Source: UBA1181 sp045226255 (GTDB lineage Bacteria; Bacteroidota; Bacteroidia; Bacteroidales; Paludibacteraceae). From it: a stretch of DNA of 64,000 nucleotides. A model generated the notes under the pieces. It saw only the letters and a list, made by a program, of their open reading frames with translations, was not told where the DNA came from and made no database searches. Position 1 is the stretch's first letter; every line of letters starts with the position of its first letter. The translations under genes were made by a program, and so were the position numbers. Shown here one piece after another: positions 50,881-58,040 of the stretch. The DNA is taken from contig JBGVCG010000022.1 in assembly GCA_045226255.1 (NCBI GenBank), positions 124,001 through 188,000 of the forward strand, given 5' to 3'.

Positions 50881-51150
50881 CTATATGCTAATAGCACTTC
50901 GTAATTCATTAAGTCCGATTTCGTAAATGTCTATATCTTTTTTCTCACAAACTTCAAATGACTCTTCCATTAATCGGTTATATAATGGCACCTCATGCTT
51001 TGTAAATGTAGGTGTGCTATTTTCAACACATATATACTCCGCAAAATCATCATCTGGGTGGAAATTCACTTTGCGTTCGTACACGAGATGATGGAAAAAA
51101 GCCTTTACATCATCTACTGTCCTAACATGGGAATTCTCGCAATAATTCAT
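50881..51150 (-). CDS. Small hypothetical protein at the head of the defence operon
   Basis: 89 residues from the ATG at 51150. Sequence MNYCENSHVRTVDDVKAFFHHLVYERKVNFHPDDDFAEYI, then an acidic helical half ending ELRSAISI. No family recognised; the size and acidity would fit an antitoxin, immunity or regulatory protein. It is the first gene of the minus-strand run that continues into the soluble/membrane pair and the restriction genes, and is 18 bases upstream of the 294-residue gene. Its promoter is at 51176-51183. Confidence 0.6.
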   Translation of the reverse strand: MNYCENSHVRTVDDVKAFFHHLVYERKVNFHPDDDFAEYICVENSTPTFTKHEVPLYNRLMEESFEVCEKKDIDIYEIGLNELRSAISI

Positions 51151-51175
51151 GATCAATCCAATTTTTCACTCCCCC

Positions 51176-51183
51176 CAAAGTTA
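51176..51183 (-). promoter_or_regulatory. Promoter -7 box for the defence operon
   Basis: CAAAGTTA on the plus strand is TAACTTTG on the minus strand, 26 bases before the ATG at 51150. Consistent with one transcript running through six minus-strand genes down to 43921. Confidence 0.6.
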
Positions 51184-51250
51184 TGCAAAAAAATAATTGG
51201 TCGGAACAAAGTAGAAATGAAACTGAAAACTAATTTCGGATAGTGCGGAA

Positions 51251-51307
51251 ACAAAGCGTAAGTAACGCCTTTTAGGGTGCGTGCCGACAAGGGTGTATGC
51301 GGTGGAT
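51251..51307. repeat. Boundary repeat, copy 1
   Basis: ACAAAGCGTAAGTAACGCCT followed by TTTAGGGTGCGTGCCGAC and GGGTGTATGCGGTGGAT. The first 25 bases are an imperfect palindrome (AAAGCGT/ACGCCTTT) and recur exactly at 53134 and 54674; the remainder recurs at 53134-53192 with two or three differences. It lies between the defence operon promoter and the Cys-rich protein gene. Confidence 0.8.
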
Positions 51308-51355
51308 GGAAGGATGGGATTTTGAGAGGGGGTGGGTGGGAGAAAAGCTTTTTGA

Positions 51356-51592
51356 TTACAATGGCATTGCTTGGAATGTTGTTGCTTCCTTAGCTATTTC
51401 TAGCGGACATTCATTGCATTTGACAGTATCGCAGTCACACAATGCACAGGGTAATATTGTTTCACCACAATTAGGACAGGTCTGTTTCTCGAATAGAGAG
51501 TCCAGTTTTACTTCTGTCTCACAGTGTGGGCACCATTCGTAAACATGAGTGTGAATTTCATTTGTGAATGTGTATTTTTCATTCATTTTCAA
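51356..51592 (-). CDS. Cys-rich zinc-ribbon-like protein
   Basis: 78 residues with four CxxC-type pairs: WCPHCET, QTCPNCGET, PCALCDCDTVKC and NECPLEI. This predicts one or two zinc ribbons. The rest is polar, with no signal peptide. Such short zinc-ribbon proteins are often accessory or phage-derived; I cannot assign a function. It stands between the boundary repeat and the Fic gene, on the same strand as both neighbours. Confidence 0.6.
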   Translation of the reverse strand: MKMNEKYTFTNEIHTHVYEWCPHCETEVKLDSLFEKQTCPNCGETILPCALCDCDTVKCNECPLEIAKEATTFQAMPL

Positions 51593-51730
51593 CTTGTTAT
51601 TTTATCCAGACCAATAGCAGGACTAAGGAAGTCATTATATATTCTCGTGTTCAAATATATGTTAAAACTTAACTTGTCCCCGTCTTCGTGTTAAAAAATC
51701 CCGATTTTTTAACATGACATCTTTGATGTG

Positions 51731-52924
51731 TTAAAAAATTCGAGATTCTTTAACATGAACCGACTCAATGCTTTCCGAAGGCTCTGTCGGCTCATTCTTT
51801 CCAAAGTTGAGGAAGAGATTCATTAGGCGAGTGTTGATGTAGTAGTTTTCCTTGCTCATCTTTTCTTTTCGGAGCAACCCCAATGACACTATCCTATCCA
51901 GATACTTAGAGGCCGTTTGCCGTGATATTTGCATGTTGGCTACAACATGGTCTATCTTTGTATAGGGATGATAGAACAACCCGTTGAGAAGTTCATGATT
52001 ATACTTGCTACCGAAATCCGCACGTATGATGTTCTTGTAATCTGCCATCAAACGGCCAATACTCTTGACTAGTGAGATAGTGTCGTCTGCCGTCACTTCG
52101 ACACCTTTCAGCATAAAAAGAATCCAAGCCTCCCATTCTGTCGCATTATCGGTGTTTTTGTCTCTTATAGCTTGTATTAAACGATAGTATTCGCCCTTGT
52201 TGTGTGTAATATAACGACTAAGATAAAGTATGGGCAAATCTAACAGACCAGATATGACCAGATAAAGTATATTGATAATTCGCCCCGTGCGTCCATTGCC
52301 ATCGTAAAATGGATGAATGCTTTCAAACTGATGGTGAATTATAGCCATTTTTATGAGGGGATCCAACTGACTAATCTGATCATCGTTTATAAATTGCTCC
52401 AGATTTGACATGTACTTAGTAATAGCCTGTCCATCCTGCGGCGGTGTATACACAATTGCTCCATCGTTCTCGCGCATTAATTTCGTACCTGGTATAGTAC
52501 GAAAACCTGCGGAACTTTGCTCTAATATCTGCTGAACATGCTTAATGTCATTGAGCGTAAGGATTGATTTGTTGCGCACCATACGGAAGCCTTCGTTAAT
52601 GGCTTCGCGATAGAATAAGACTTCCTTGGTCGCTGCATTAATAAATTGATGGCTGAAGTCAAGCCCCGCACGATACAAGTCATCTTGCGTGGTCACTATG
52701 TTTTCGACAGCCGAACTGTCTTTTGCCTCTTGAAGCGTCAGACTGCTAATTAGAATGCGTTCATTAGGTATGGTCTGGGCTACACCCTTCAATTCTGCCA
52801 ATTTTTTATTAGCTTTGATTACCTGCTTGAGAACTTCCTTAGTCTCTAAATCATAAGGCAAGGGCAGTGTGGGTATTGTATATGTTTTTTTCTCCTGCAT
52901 CTGTATGTTTGTTACATTATCCAT
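51731..52924 (-). CDS. Fic family protein (class II, self-inhibited AMPylase type)
   Basis: 397 residues. The catalytic Fic motif HPFYDGNGRTGR is complete at residues 204-215. An N-terminal inhibitory helix with the (S/T)xxxE(G/N) motif is seen at Ser70-Glu74-Asn75 (SSAVEN), which places it in the class with an intramolecular antitoxin-like helix. The C-terminal part (about 310-380) reads as a winged helix (KIDHVVANMQISRQTASKYLDRIVSLGLLRKEKM). It probably transfers AMP or a related group to a protein target; many such chromosomal Fic proteins are self-regulating. It has a TATCTTTG promoter at 53081-53088 in a repeated upstream block. Confidence 0.9.
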   Translation of the reverse strand: MDNVTNIQMQEKKTYTIPTLPLPYDLETKEVLKQVIKANKKLAELKGVAQTIPNERILISSLTLQEAKDSSAVENIVTTQDDLYRAGLDFSHQFINAATKEVLFYREAINEGFRMVRNKSILTLNDIKHVQQILEQSSAGFRTIPGTKLMRENDGAIVYTPPQDGQAITKYMSNLEQFINDDQISQLDPLIKMAIIHHQFESIHPFYDGNGRTGRIINILYLVISGLLDLPILYLSRYITHNKGEYYRLIQAIRDKNTDNATEWEAWILFMLKGVEVTADDTISLVKSIGRLMADYKNIIRADFGSKYNHELLNGLFYHPYTKIDHVVANMQISRQTASKYLDRIVSLGLLRKEKMSKENYYINTRLMNLFLNFGKNEPTEPSESIESVHVKESRIF

Positions 52925-53034
52925 AGATATTTTGTTTTCCTAATCATATTTAATCCCTTTCACGCCATTTGTTGCCACATGGAAGCCATCGACGAGTGAA
53001 TAGGGACGCACCTCTTGTTGGTATTTAAACTATT

Positions 53035-53100
53035 TAGTATGTAGTGCCACTAATGTCGACGAAGGTGCCCACGACAGATGCAAAGATAAAATTTTTGAGA
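53035..53100. repeat. Repeated promoter block X, copy 1
   Basis: TAGTATGTAGTGCC...GTCGACGAAGG...CGACAGATGCAAAGATAA...TTTTTGAGA. The same block with small changes is at 54697-54763. On the minus strand it carries TATCTTTG (53081-53088) and a TGTCG/CGACA stem, and is the likely promoter and leader of the Fic gene. Confidence 0.75.
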
Positions 53101-53133
53101 GAATTTTGGGGCGGGGAGGATGGACTTTTCTGA

Positions 53134-53192
53134 ACAAAGCGTAAGTAACGCCTTTTAGGGTGGGTGCCGACGAGGGTGTATGCGGTGGATTA
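53134..53192. repeat. Boundary repeat, copy 2
   Basis: Same 25-base imperfect palindrome as at 51251 plus the GGGTGGGTGCCGACGAGGGTGTATGCGGTGGAT extension, lying just beyond the 3' end of the DinD-RhuM gene in its reading direction. Confidence 0.8.
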
Positions 53193-53271
53193 TAGAATGG
53201 GAATTCCCAATCGTTGATTTCCCTCTGATGGAACCATTTCCCTGACGACAGGAAAATGGTGCAAAACAATT

Positions 53272-54654
53272 CTATTTCTTATCTCCGAACAACAGGTTTA
53301 ATTGTTTGTCAAAATCACTCATGATTTCACGGTCTTGAATGATGCGGAACTTGTCGTATTCAGTAAGGGCTTTTTCTACCGCTTGTTCATGCGTCACACG
53401 TCCGGTGTCAGGAAGCAGTGAACGATTGTTCAAGTCCATGTAGCGTTGCAGGAGAGACGACCAGTCTGCCATTGTCATCAGAATATGGTCTTCTGCTCGT
53501 TGCTCGGCAATGTCGATGAAGGCACTGCTCAATCGGTTCAATGAGTCCACCTCCTTCTCGCTCAGATAGTTCTTGGCTACGGTAACATCCGACTTTACCA
53601 CTCTGCCATCCGGAGCATTCTTCCATGTGGTCAATCCCATGTGCGGTCGTTCTGCATCTGCACGGTCGTATATGATTTCAGCAGCTGTCTGTTTTGTGAC
53701 AGCATAATGCATCATGTTCTGCACGGTTTTGAAGAATAGTTGCGTTTGTTTAGAATCCTTGTCATAGTCCGAACTACATTCACTGTAAATATCCGTAATC
53801 TTCTGATAATAGCGCCGCTCGCTGATACGTATCTCACGGATGCGGTCAAGCAAATCGTCAAAGTAGTCGGCTCCGAAGACGTTCTTTCCCTTCAGACGTT
53901 CATCATCCAATACAAACCCTTTGGTTAAGTATTCTTTCAATACTCGTGTGGCCCAAATCCGGAACTGGGTTGCCTCATAACTGTTCACACGATAACCAAC
54001 GGCAATGACCACATCAAGGTTGTACATCATCACTTCTCCAGACCATTTGTCCGAAGGTATTCGAATTTTTTTAATTGCATCGGACAAATGGATTTCCCCA
54101 CTATTTCCTATTTGTTGCAGATGATAAACAATATTTGGGACAGTCACTCCAAACAACTCCGCCATTCTCTGTTGAGATAGCCAAAAAGTGTTTGTGTCGA
54201 AGACCACTTGCACTTGTACTTTCCCACGCCCGCTTCTGTACATGAGCACAGACGACTCCATGCTTTTCACTGCTTCGCTGGACGTCATGGTCGTACTGAA
54301 ATACTGCTGTGCCGCCTTCACCATCTCTTTCTTTTGGTCGGCGTTCATAGCCACTGCCATACAGGCGGCACGTGAAAGACGAATGCTCGTCACCTCTCTG
54401 ACCGCACCGCTTCCCAGTTCTGCCATCTCTATTATTTCGACAAAGTGCTCACCCAGATGATACCCTTTTTGAGAAGTCCACGCTTGCGCCTTGGCTATGA
54501 CACGCTCAAAGTTCCAATATTTGCCATAGCCCATCACTCGCGCCAACTTGCGCGAGTTCCACCATTCCTTGCCATCGGCATCCACCTCTCGCAGTTGCTC
54601 AAAAGGAGACTGTATCTCTGGTGTGTCGTTTGTGTTATGTTGCTTTTCAGTCAT
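53272..54654 (-). CDS. DinD-like/RhuM-like fusion protein
   Basis: 460 residues. Residues about 17-125 resemble the N-terminal Bro-N-type domain of DNA-damage-inducible DinD (EWWNSRKLARVMGYGKYWNFERVIAKAQAW ... SIRLSRAACMAVAMNADQKKEMVKAAQQYF). From about residue 140 the protein is a RhuM family member: VFDTNTFWLSQQRMAELFGVTVPNIVYHLQQI, YNLDVVIAVGYRVNSYEATQFRIWATRVLKEYLTKGF and KQTAAEIIYDRADAERPHMGLTTWK. Either part normally stands alone, so this is a fusion. Both families are common in mobile and defence-associated regions and are thought to bind DNA; function unknown. It is bracketed by direct repeats and has a structured leader. Confidence 0.8.
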   Translation of the reverse strand: MTEKQHNTNDTPEIQSPFEQLREVDADGKEWWNSRKLARVMGYGKYWNFERVIAKAQAWTSQKGYHLGEHFVEIIEMAELGSGAVREVTSIRLSRAACMAVAMNADQKKEMVKAAQQYFSTTMTSSEAVKSMESSVLMYRSGRGKVQVQVVFDTNTFWLSQQRMAELFGVTVPNIVYHLQQIGNSGEIHLSDAIKKIRIPSDKWSGEVMMYNLDVVIAVGYRVNSYEATQFRIWATRVLKEYLTKGFVLDDERLKGKNVFGADYFDDLLDRIREIRISERRYYQKITDIYSECSSDYDKDSKQTQLFFKTVQNMMHYAVTKQTAAEIIYDRADAERPHMGLTTWKNAPDGRVVKSDVTVAKNYLSEKEVDSLNRLSSAFIDIAEQRAEDHILMTMADWSSLLQRYMDLNNRSLLPDTGRVTHEQAVEKALTEYDKFRIIQDREIMSDFDKQLNLLFGDKK

Positions 54655-54673
54655 AATTGTTTGTCAAACAAAA

Positions 54674-54698
54674 ACAAAGCGTAAGTAACGCCTTTTAG
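54674..54698. repeat. Boundary repeat, copy 3 (terminator-like hairpin in the leader)
   Basis: Exact copy of the 25-base imperfect palindrome seen at 51251 and 53134. On the minus strand it reads AAAGGCGT-TACTT-ACGCTTT followed by GTTTTTG, so it could act as a weak terminator or attenuator between the promoter at 54742 and the start codon at 54654. Confidence 0.7.
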
Positions 54699-54763
54699 TA
54701 TGTAGTGTCGTAAGTGCCAACGAAGGCACACGCGACAGATGCAAAGATAAGAACTTTTGAGAT
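54697..54763 (-). promoter_or_regulatory. Repeated promoter block X, copy 2, for the DinD-RhuM gene
   Basis: TATCTTTG on the minus strand (54742-54749) is the -7 box. The transcript would begin with a nested hairpin TGTCG...GTGCC-TTCGTT-GGCAC...CGACA, followed by the terminator-like copy 3. The same block is at 53035-53100 in front of the Fic gene. Confidence 0.65.
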
Positions 54764-54880
54764 ATTTGCAGGTATGCAGAATGTATTTTTTATGTTCTTT
54801 TTACAGATATTAATGGAAGAATCAATGCCGCACTTTGTGAGGAAGGGACTTCTGGCTGTCGTTCCACCATTTCCCTGACG

Positions 54881-54921
54881 TCAAAAAACAAAACCCCGGA
54901 ACGAGCGTACTCATTCCGGGG
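54881..54921 (-). terminator. Intrinsic terminator of the nitroreductase gene
   Basis: On the minus strand CCCCGGAATGAG pairs with CTCGTTCCGGGG around TACG, followed by TTTTGTTTTTTG. It lies 32 bases beyond the gene stop. Confidence 0.9.
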
Positions 54922-54952
54922 TGGAACCTATCTTTCCCCTGTTGGGGATCTA

Positions 54953-55618
54953 TTATTTCCAAACGTTGTAGTGGACGTTGCCTTCGTTCCACTTGTCCTT
55001 AGGAGCTGGAGACTCGGCAGGGTAGCCCATCGGGATGACGCAGAGGACGGTCTGGTTCTCCGGGATGTTCAGGATGCCGGCGAGCATCTTCGCCTTCGCC
55101 ACGTTCGGGTAGGCTCCTGTCCATACCGCACCCAGTCCGAGCGCGTGCGCCGCCAAGAGGATGTTCTCCGTCGCTGCGGATGCGTCCTGTACCCAGAATT
55201 CTTTCACATCGCCCTCAGGCGCCTTGTCCATGTCGCCGCATACCACGATGGCCAACGGTGCGCCGGCCGCCATGCCAGCGTTAGGGGCGGAGTCCGCGAT
55301 CTGCTTCAGGATCGCCTTGTCGTTCACCACGGTGAAGCTCCATGGCTGTCTGTTCATGGCGGAAGGAGCCGCCATACCGGCGCGCAGGATCTTCTCCACT
55401 TTCCAGTCCTCGACCGAGGTCTCCTGGTAGGCGCGGATGCTGGTTCGGTTGCTGATGGCCTCCAACACGATGGCGGAACTGTCGACCGCCTGTTCGGTTG
55501 CCGCCGCTGGTGCCGCACCCTCGTTTTTACAACAGTTCCCGCAACATGCGGAAAGGGCAAACGCTCCCCCTACGATGAGCAGATTCGCCACAACGTTAAA
55601 TAAATGTTTCTTATTCAT
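54953..55618 (-). CDS. Nitroreductase family lipoprotein
   Basis: 221 residues. A lipoprotein signal (VANLLIVGGAFALSAC, Cys about 24) is followed by a Cys-rich CCGNCCKNEG and an Ala-rich linker. The nitroreductase domain shows ISNRTSIRAYQETSVEDWKVEKILRAGMAAPSAMNRQPWSFTVV (FMN-binding Arg/Ser pattern) and LLAAHALGLGAVWTGAYPN, IPMGYPAESP. Nitroreductases use FMN and NAD(P)H. A lipid-anchored exported version is unusual for the fold but seen in Bacteroidales; the electron donor outside the cytoplasm is unclear. It is transcribed divergently from the thioredoxin-fold protein. Confidence 0.88.
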   Translation of the reverse strand: MNKKHLFNVVANLLIVGGAFALSACCGNCCKNEGAAPAAATEQAVDSSAIVLEAISNRTSIRAYQETSVEDWKVEKILRAGMAAPSAMNRQPWSFTVVNDKAILKQIADSAPNAGMAAGAPLAIVVCGDMDKAPEGDVKEFWVQDASAATENILLAAHALGLGAVWTGAYPNVAKAKMLAGILNIPENQTVLCVIPMGYPAESPAPKDKWNEGNVHYNVWK

Positions 55619-55640
55619 AAAAATTAGGTATTAATATTCA

Positions 55641-55658
55641 CAAATTTATATATATTTG
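55641..55658. promoter_or_regulatory. Back-to-back divergent promoters in a palindrome
   Basis: TAAATTTG on the minus strand (55641-55648) serves the nitroreductase, and TATATTTG on the plus strand (55651-55658) serves the thioredoxin-fold gene. They lie in the near palindrome CACAAATTTATATATATTTGTG. The plus-strand leader would be only about 10 bases. Confidence 0.6.
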
Positions 55659-55674
55659 TGATGAATTATATGCG

Positions 55675-57060
55675 ATGAAAAAGTTTTTTAACATATTTCT
55701 TTTGTTAAGCATCCCTTTCTTATCCTTCGCCAAGGAGGTGAAGGTATATGGAGTGGAACCCACATTCGCAGGCAAACAGCTGGAAATGAGGTGCTTTTTG
55801 GAGCAGATGGTGTCCAGTGAGAGGGTGTTGGCCACCTGTGATGTGGACTCGACGGGGGCTTTTTCATTCGTGTTCGACGTGACGGAGACTATGCAGGCGT
55901 TTATTCCGTCGGAGACGTCGAGGGGATTCATCTTCCTGGAACCTGGATCCCAATATGAGGTGAAGTTGTTCCCTTATCGGGAGCGTACGTTGATGCAGAA
56001 GTTGGATCCGTACTTCGCGCCGGTCGATTATTTGATGGAGATCGTCAAGCTGAAGCATGGAGACATAAACGCCCAGTTGATGGAGTTTGAGGACGCGTTT
56101 GATTTTTATTCCGTAAAGCACCTGAAGTATGGTGCGGACGTGGATTCATTGAAGAAGTCGGTCGCGGAGATCCATGAGATCTTCCCGGACTTCGCCTCCA
56201 AGCGCTTCCTCTGGGACTATCTTGATTACCGTTGCATGCTGATCCTGAACATGGCGCAGAACGCCAATCAGGCGAAGATCATAGAGGAGTTGAACAAGAA
56301 GGAGATAGACGATGCGAACCCTGCTTTTTGGGACCTTTTCAATACTCTTTTCGCTGATTTCATCAAACAGTCGGCATACGACCGTGAACAAGCTCTTACT
56401 TTCTCCCGTATCATCGAGGAGGGAAACGTGAAGATGTATTTCCTCACGATCAAGAACCGTTACGGGATAACCAATCCGTTGTTGCGTGAGTTGGTCGCTA
56501 TCAAGTGGCTATACGACTTGTTGGGATCCAACGAGTATGATCGGACAAAGGTGTATGAACTATTAAGGGGGGTGGGCAGCGTCATACAATGCCAGTCTAA
56601 CCGTGATCTGCTGACTGTCATACTGAACAGCGCCTCTTCGAACTTGCCGGGAATGGATGCCCCTGACTTCACCGCGACATCCGTGGACGGCAAAACCCAC
56701 CGTCTTTCTGAGTTGAAGGGCAATTATATATATCTGAATTTCGGAAATAGTTTCATAGACCAGACGCAAAAGGATTTGAATGTGCTGATGCGTTTCCACA
56801 GCGAGTATGGTAGGGATTTGGCCATCGTGAACGTCTTCCTGTATGACCAGATGGACCAGGTGATGAGGCTCTCCCTTCGCTTCGGTGGAAAGATGAACTT
56901 TTGGGTGGTCAAGGACTCTGACGCTGTGAAAAAACTTTTTGGTATAAAGAGCTTGCCATCTTTCTTCTTGCTTGATAAGGACGGCAACTTCCTGATGACG
57001 AGGGGGGCTGAGCCTAACGATGAATTGAAATTGCTTCTACAACGTATCTTGAAAAAGTGA
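55675..57060 (+). CDS. Exported thioredoxin-fold protein lacking CxxC
   Basis: 461 residues with a signal peptide (FFNIFLLLSIPFLSFAKEV). Residues about 20-110 are a beta domain like the N-terminal domain of Bacteroidetes TlpA-type proteins. The middle (110-310) is helical. The C-terminal 140 residues follow the AhpC-TSA/TlpA fold: GMDAPDFTATSVDGKTHRLSELKGNYIYLNFGNSFIDQTQKDLNVL, VNVFLYDQ, KLFGIKSLPSFFLLDKDG. The place of the redox CxxC is occupied by NSFI, so disulphide chemistry is not expected; the cis-Pro loop (SLPSF) is retained. The stop overlaps the next gene's possible GTG start. Confidence 0.85.
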   Translation: MKKFFNIFLLLSIPFLSFAKEVKVYGVEPTFAGKQLEMRCFLEQMVSSERVLATCDVDSTGAFSFVFDVTETMQAFIPSETSRGFIFLEPGSQYEVKLFPYRERTLMQKLDPYFAPVDYLMEIVKLKHGDINAQLMEFEDAFDFYSVKHLKYGADVDSLKKSVAEIHEIFPDFASKRFLWDYLDYRCMLILNMAQNANQAKIIEELNKKEIDDANPAFWDLFNTLFADFIKQSAYDREQALTFSRIIEEGNVKMYFLTIKNRYGITNPLLRELVAIKWLYDLLGSNEYDRTKVYELLRGVGSVIQCQSNRDLLTVILNSASSNLPGMDAPDFTATSVDGKTHRLSELKGNYIYLNFGNSFIDQTQKDLNVLMRFHSEYGRDLAIVNVFLYDQMDQVMRLSLRFGGKMNFWVVKDSDAVKKLFGIKSLPSFFLLDKDGNFLMTRGAEPNDELKLLLQRILKK

Positions 57061-57065
57061 CTATT

Positions 57066-57962
57066 ATGAATGCTTGTGAACTTGTGTTGCGTGACGCTTT
57101 CCGACAGAAGCTAAATGAATTGATGTTGGATGAGGTCCTCTTGGAGGATCTGGATCGCGTCTATATGCCTTTGGCTAATCTCATACGAATGGGGTTCGAT
57201 ACGGACTCCAGAACACATATTATCGGTGTAAACGGTGCCCAAGGGGCTGGCAAAACTACTTTCGGACAATTGCTGAAGGTGGTCCTGGAGCAGTCTTACG
57301 ACTTGCGTGTCGCCCTCCTGAGCATTGACGATTTATATCTGAGCCGGGAGGATAGGCAACGTCTCGCCGACGAGGTCCACCCGCTCCTCATGACCCGTGG
57401 CGTGCCTGGCACCCATGACGTGAAGCTGGGCGAGGATGTGCTCGACGCGCTCTGCAACGCGGGACCTAAGGATGTGACCCCGATCCCCCGCTTCAACAAG
57501 GCGCTCGACGACCCTTTCCCCCGTTCCGAGTGGGAACAGTTTGTGGGCCGGGCCGACGTCATCATCTTCGACGGATGGTTCATGGGCGCCGTCGAGCAGA
57601 AGGAGACGGAACTGCTCACGCCTATCAACGACCTCGAAAAGAAGGAGGACCCTTACTGCGTGTGGCGCCGCTACGTGAATAACCAATTAAAAGAGAATTA
57701 TAAGTCTCTTTTCGCCAGACTGGACCTCCTCGTGATGCTCAAGGTGCCTTCGTTCGACAAGGTGTACCAATGGCGCGCTTTGCAGGAGGAGAAACTGCGC
57801 ATCAAGACGCAGGGACAAAAGAACCTGCGTGTGATGTCCGACGAGGAGCTGGTGCGCTTCATCTCCCACTATGAGCGGTTGACCCGCCATATCCTGAACG
57901 AGATGCCTTCGCGCGTGGACGTGCTCTTCACGGTCAGCGACGATCATAGAATATGCATTTAA
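57066..57962 (+). CDS. P-loop kinase, D-glycerate 3-kinase/uridine kinase-like
   Basis: 298 residues from the ATG at 57066; a GTG at 57057 overlapping the previous stop is an alternative. Walker A is VNGAQGAGKTTFGQ (about residues 57-70). Then LSIDDLYLSREDRQRLADEVHPLLMTRGVPGTHD, RFNKALDDPFPRSEW and IIFDGWFMGA match glycerate 3-kinase/YggC-like enzymes of the phosphoribulokinase-uridine kinase superfamily. Glycerate is the favoured substrate but not proven here. It is translated after the thioredoxin-fold gene with almost no gap. Confidence 0.82.
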   Translation: MNACELVLRDAFRQKLNELMLDEVLLEDLDRVYMPLANLIRMGFDTDSRTHIIGVNGAQGAGKTTFGQLLKVVLEQSYDLRVALLSIDDLYLSREDRQRLADEVHPLLMTRGVPGTHDVKLGEDVLDALCNAGPKDVTPIPRFNKALDDPFPRSEWEQFVGRADVIIFDGWFMGAVEQKETELLTPINDLEKKEDPYCVWRRYVNNQLKENYKSLFARLDLLVMLKVPSFDKVYQWRALQEEKLRIKTQGQKNLRVMSDEELVRFISHYERLTRHILNEMPSRVDVLFTVSDDHRICI

Positions 57963-58040
57963 GGTGGGTTCTTGTGAACTCACCGTTTCCATTCAATAAA
58001 AAATGGGTTTGAAACAATATTAGTACCCACATAATCGATT

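Larger units (their letters stand above)
52925..53271. other. Intergenic block with boundary repeats between Fic and DinD-RhuM genes
   Basis: 347 bases without a gene. It holds block X at 53035-53100 (TAGTATGTAGTG ... CGACAGATGCAAAGATA), boundary repeat copy 2 at 53134-53192, and CCATTTCCCTGACG at 53234-53247. All three recur on the other side of the DinD-RhuM gene (54674-54880). Confidence 0.75.

Noticed and set aside
43921..54750. Transposon or prophage explanation of the island
   Set aside because: No transposase, integrase, phage structural gene or terminal inverted repeats are seen; only the yjbQ duplication and internal boundary repeats.
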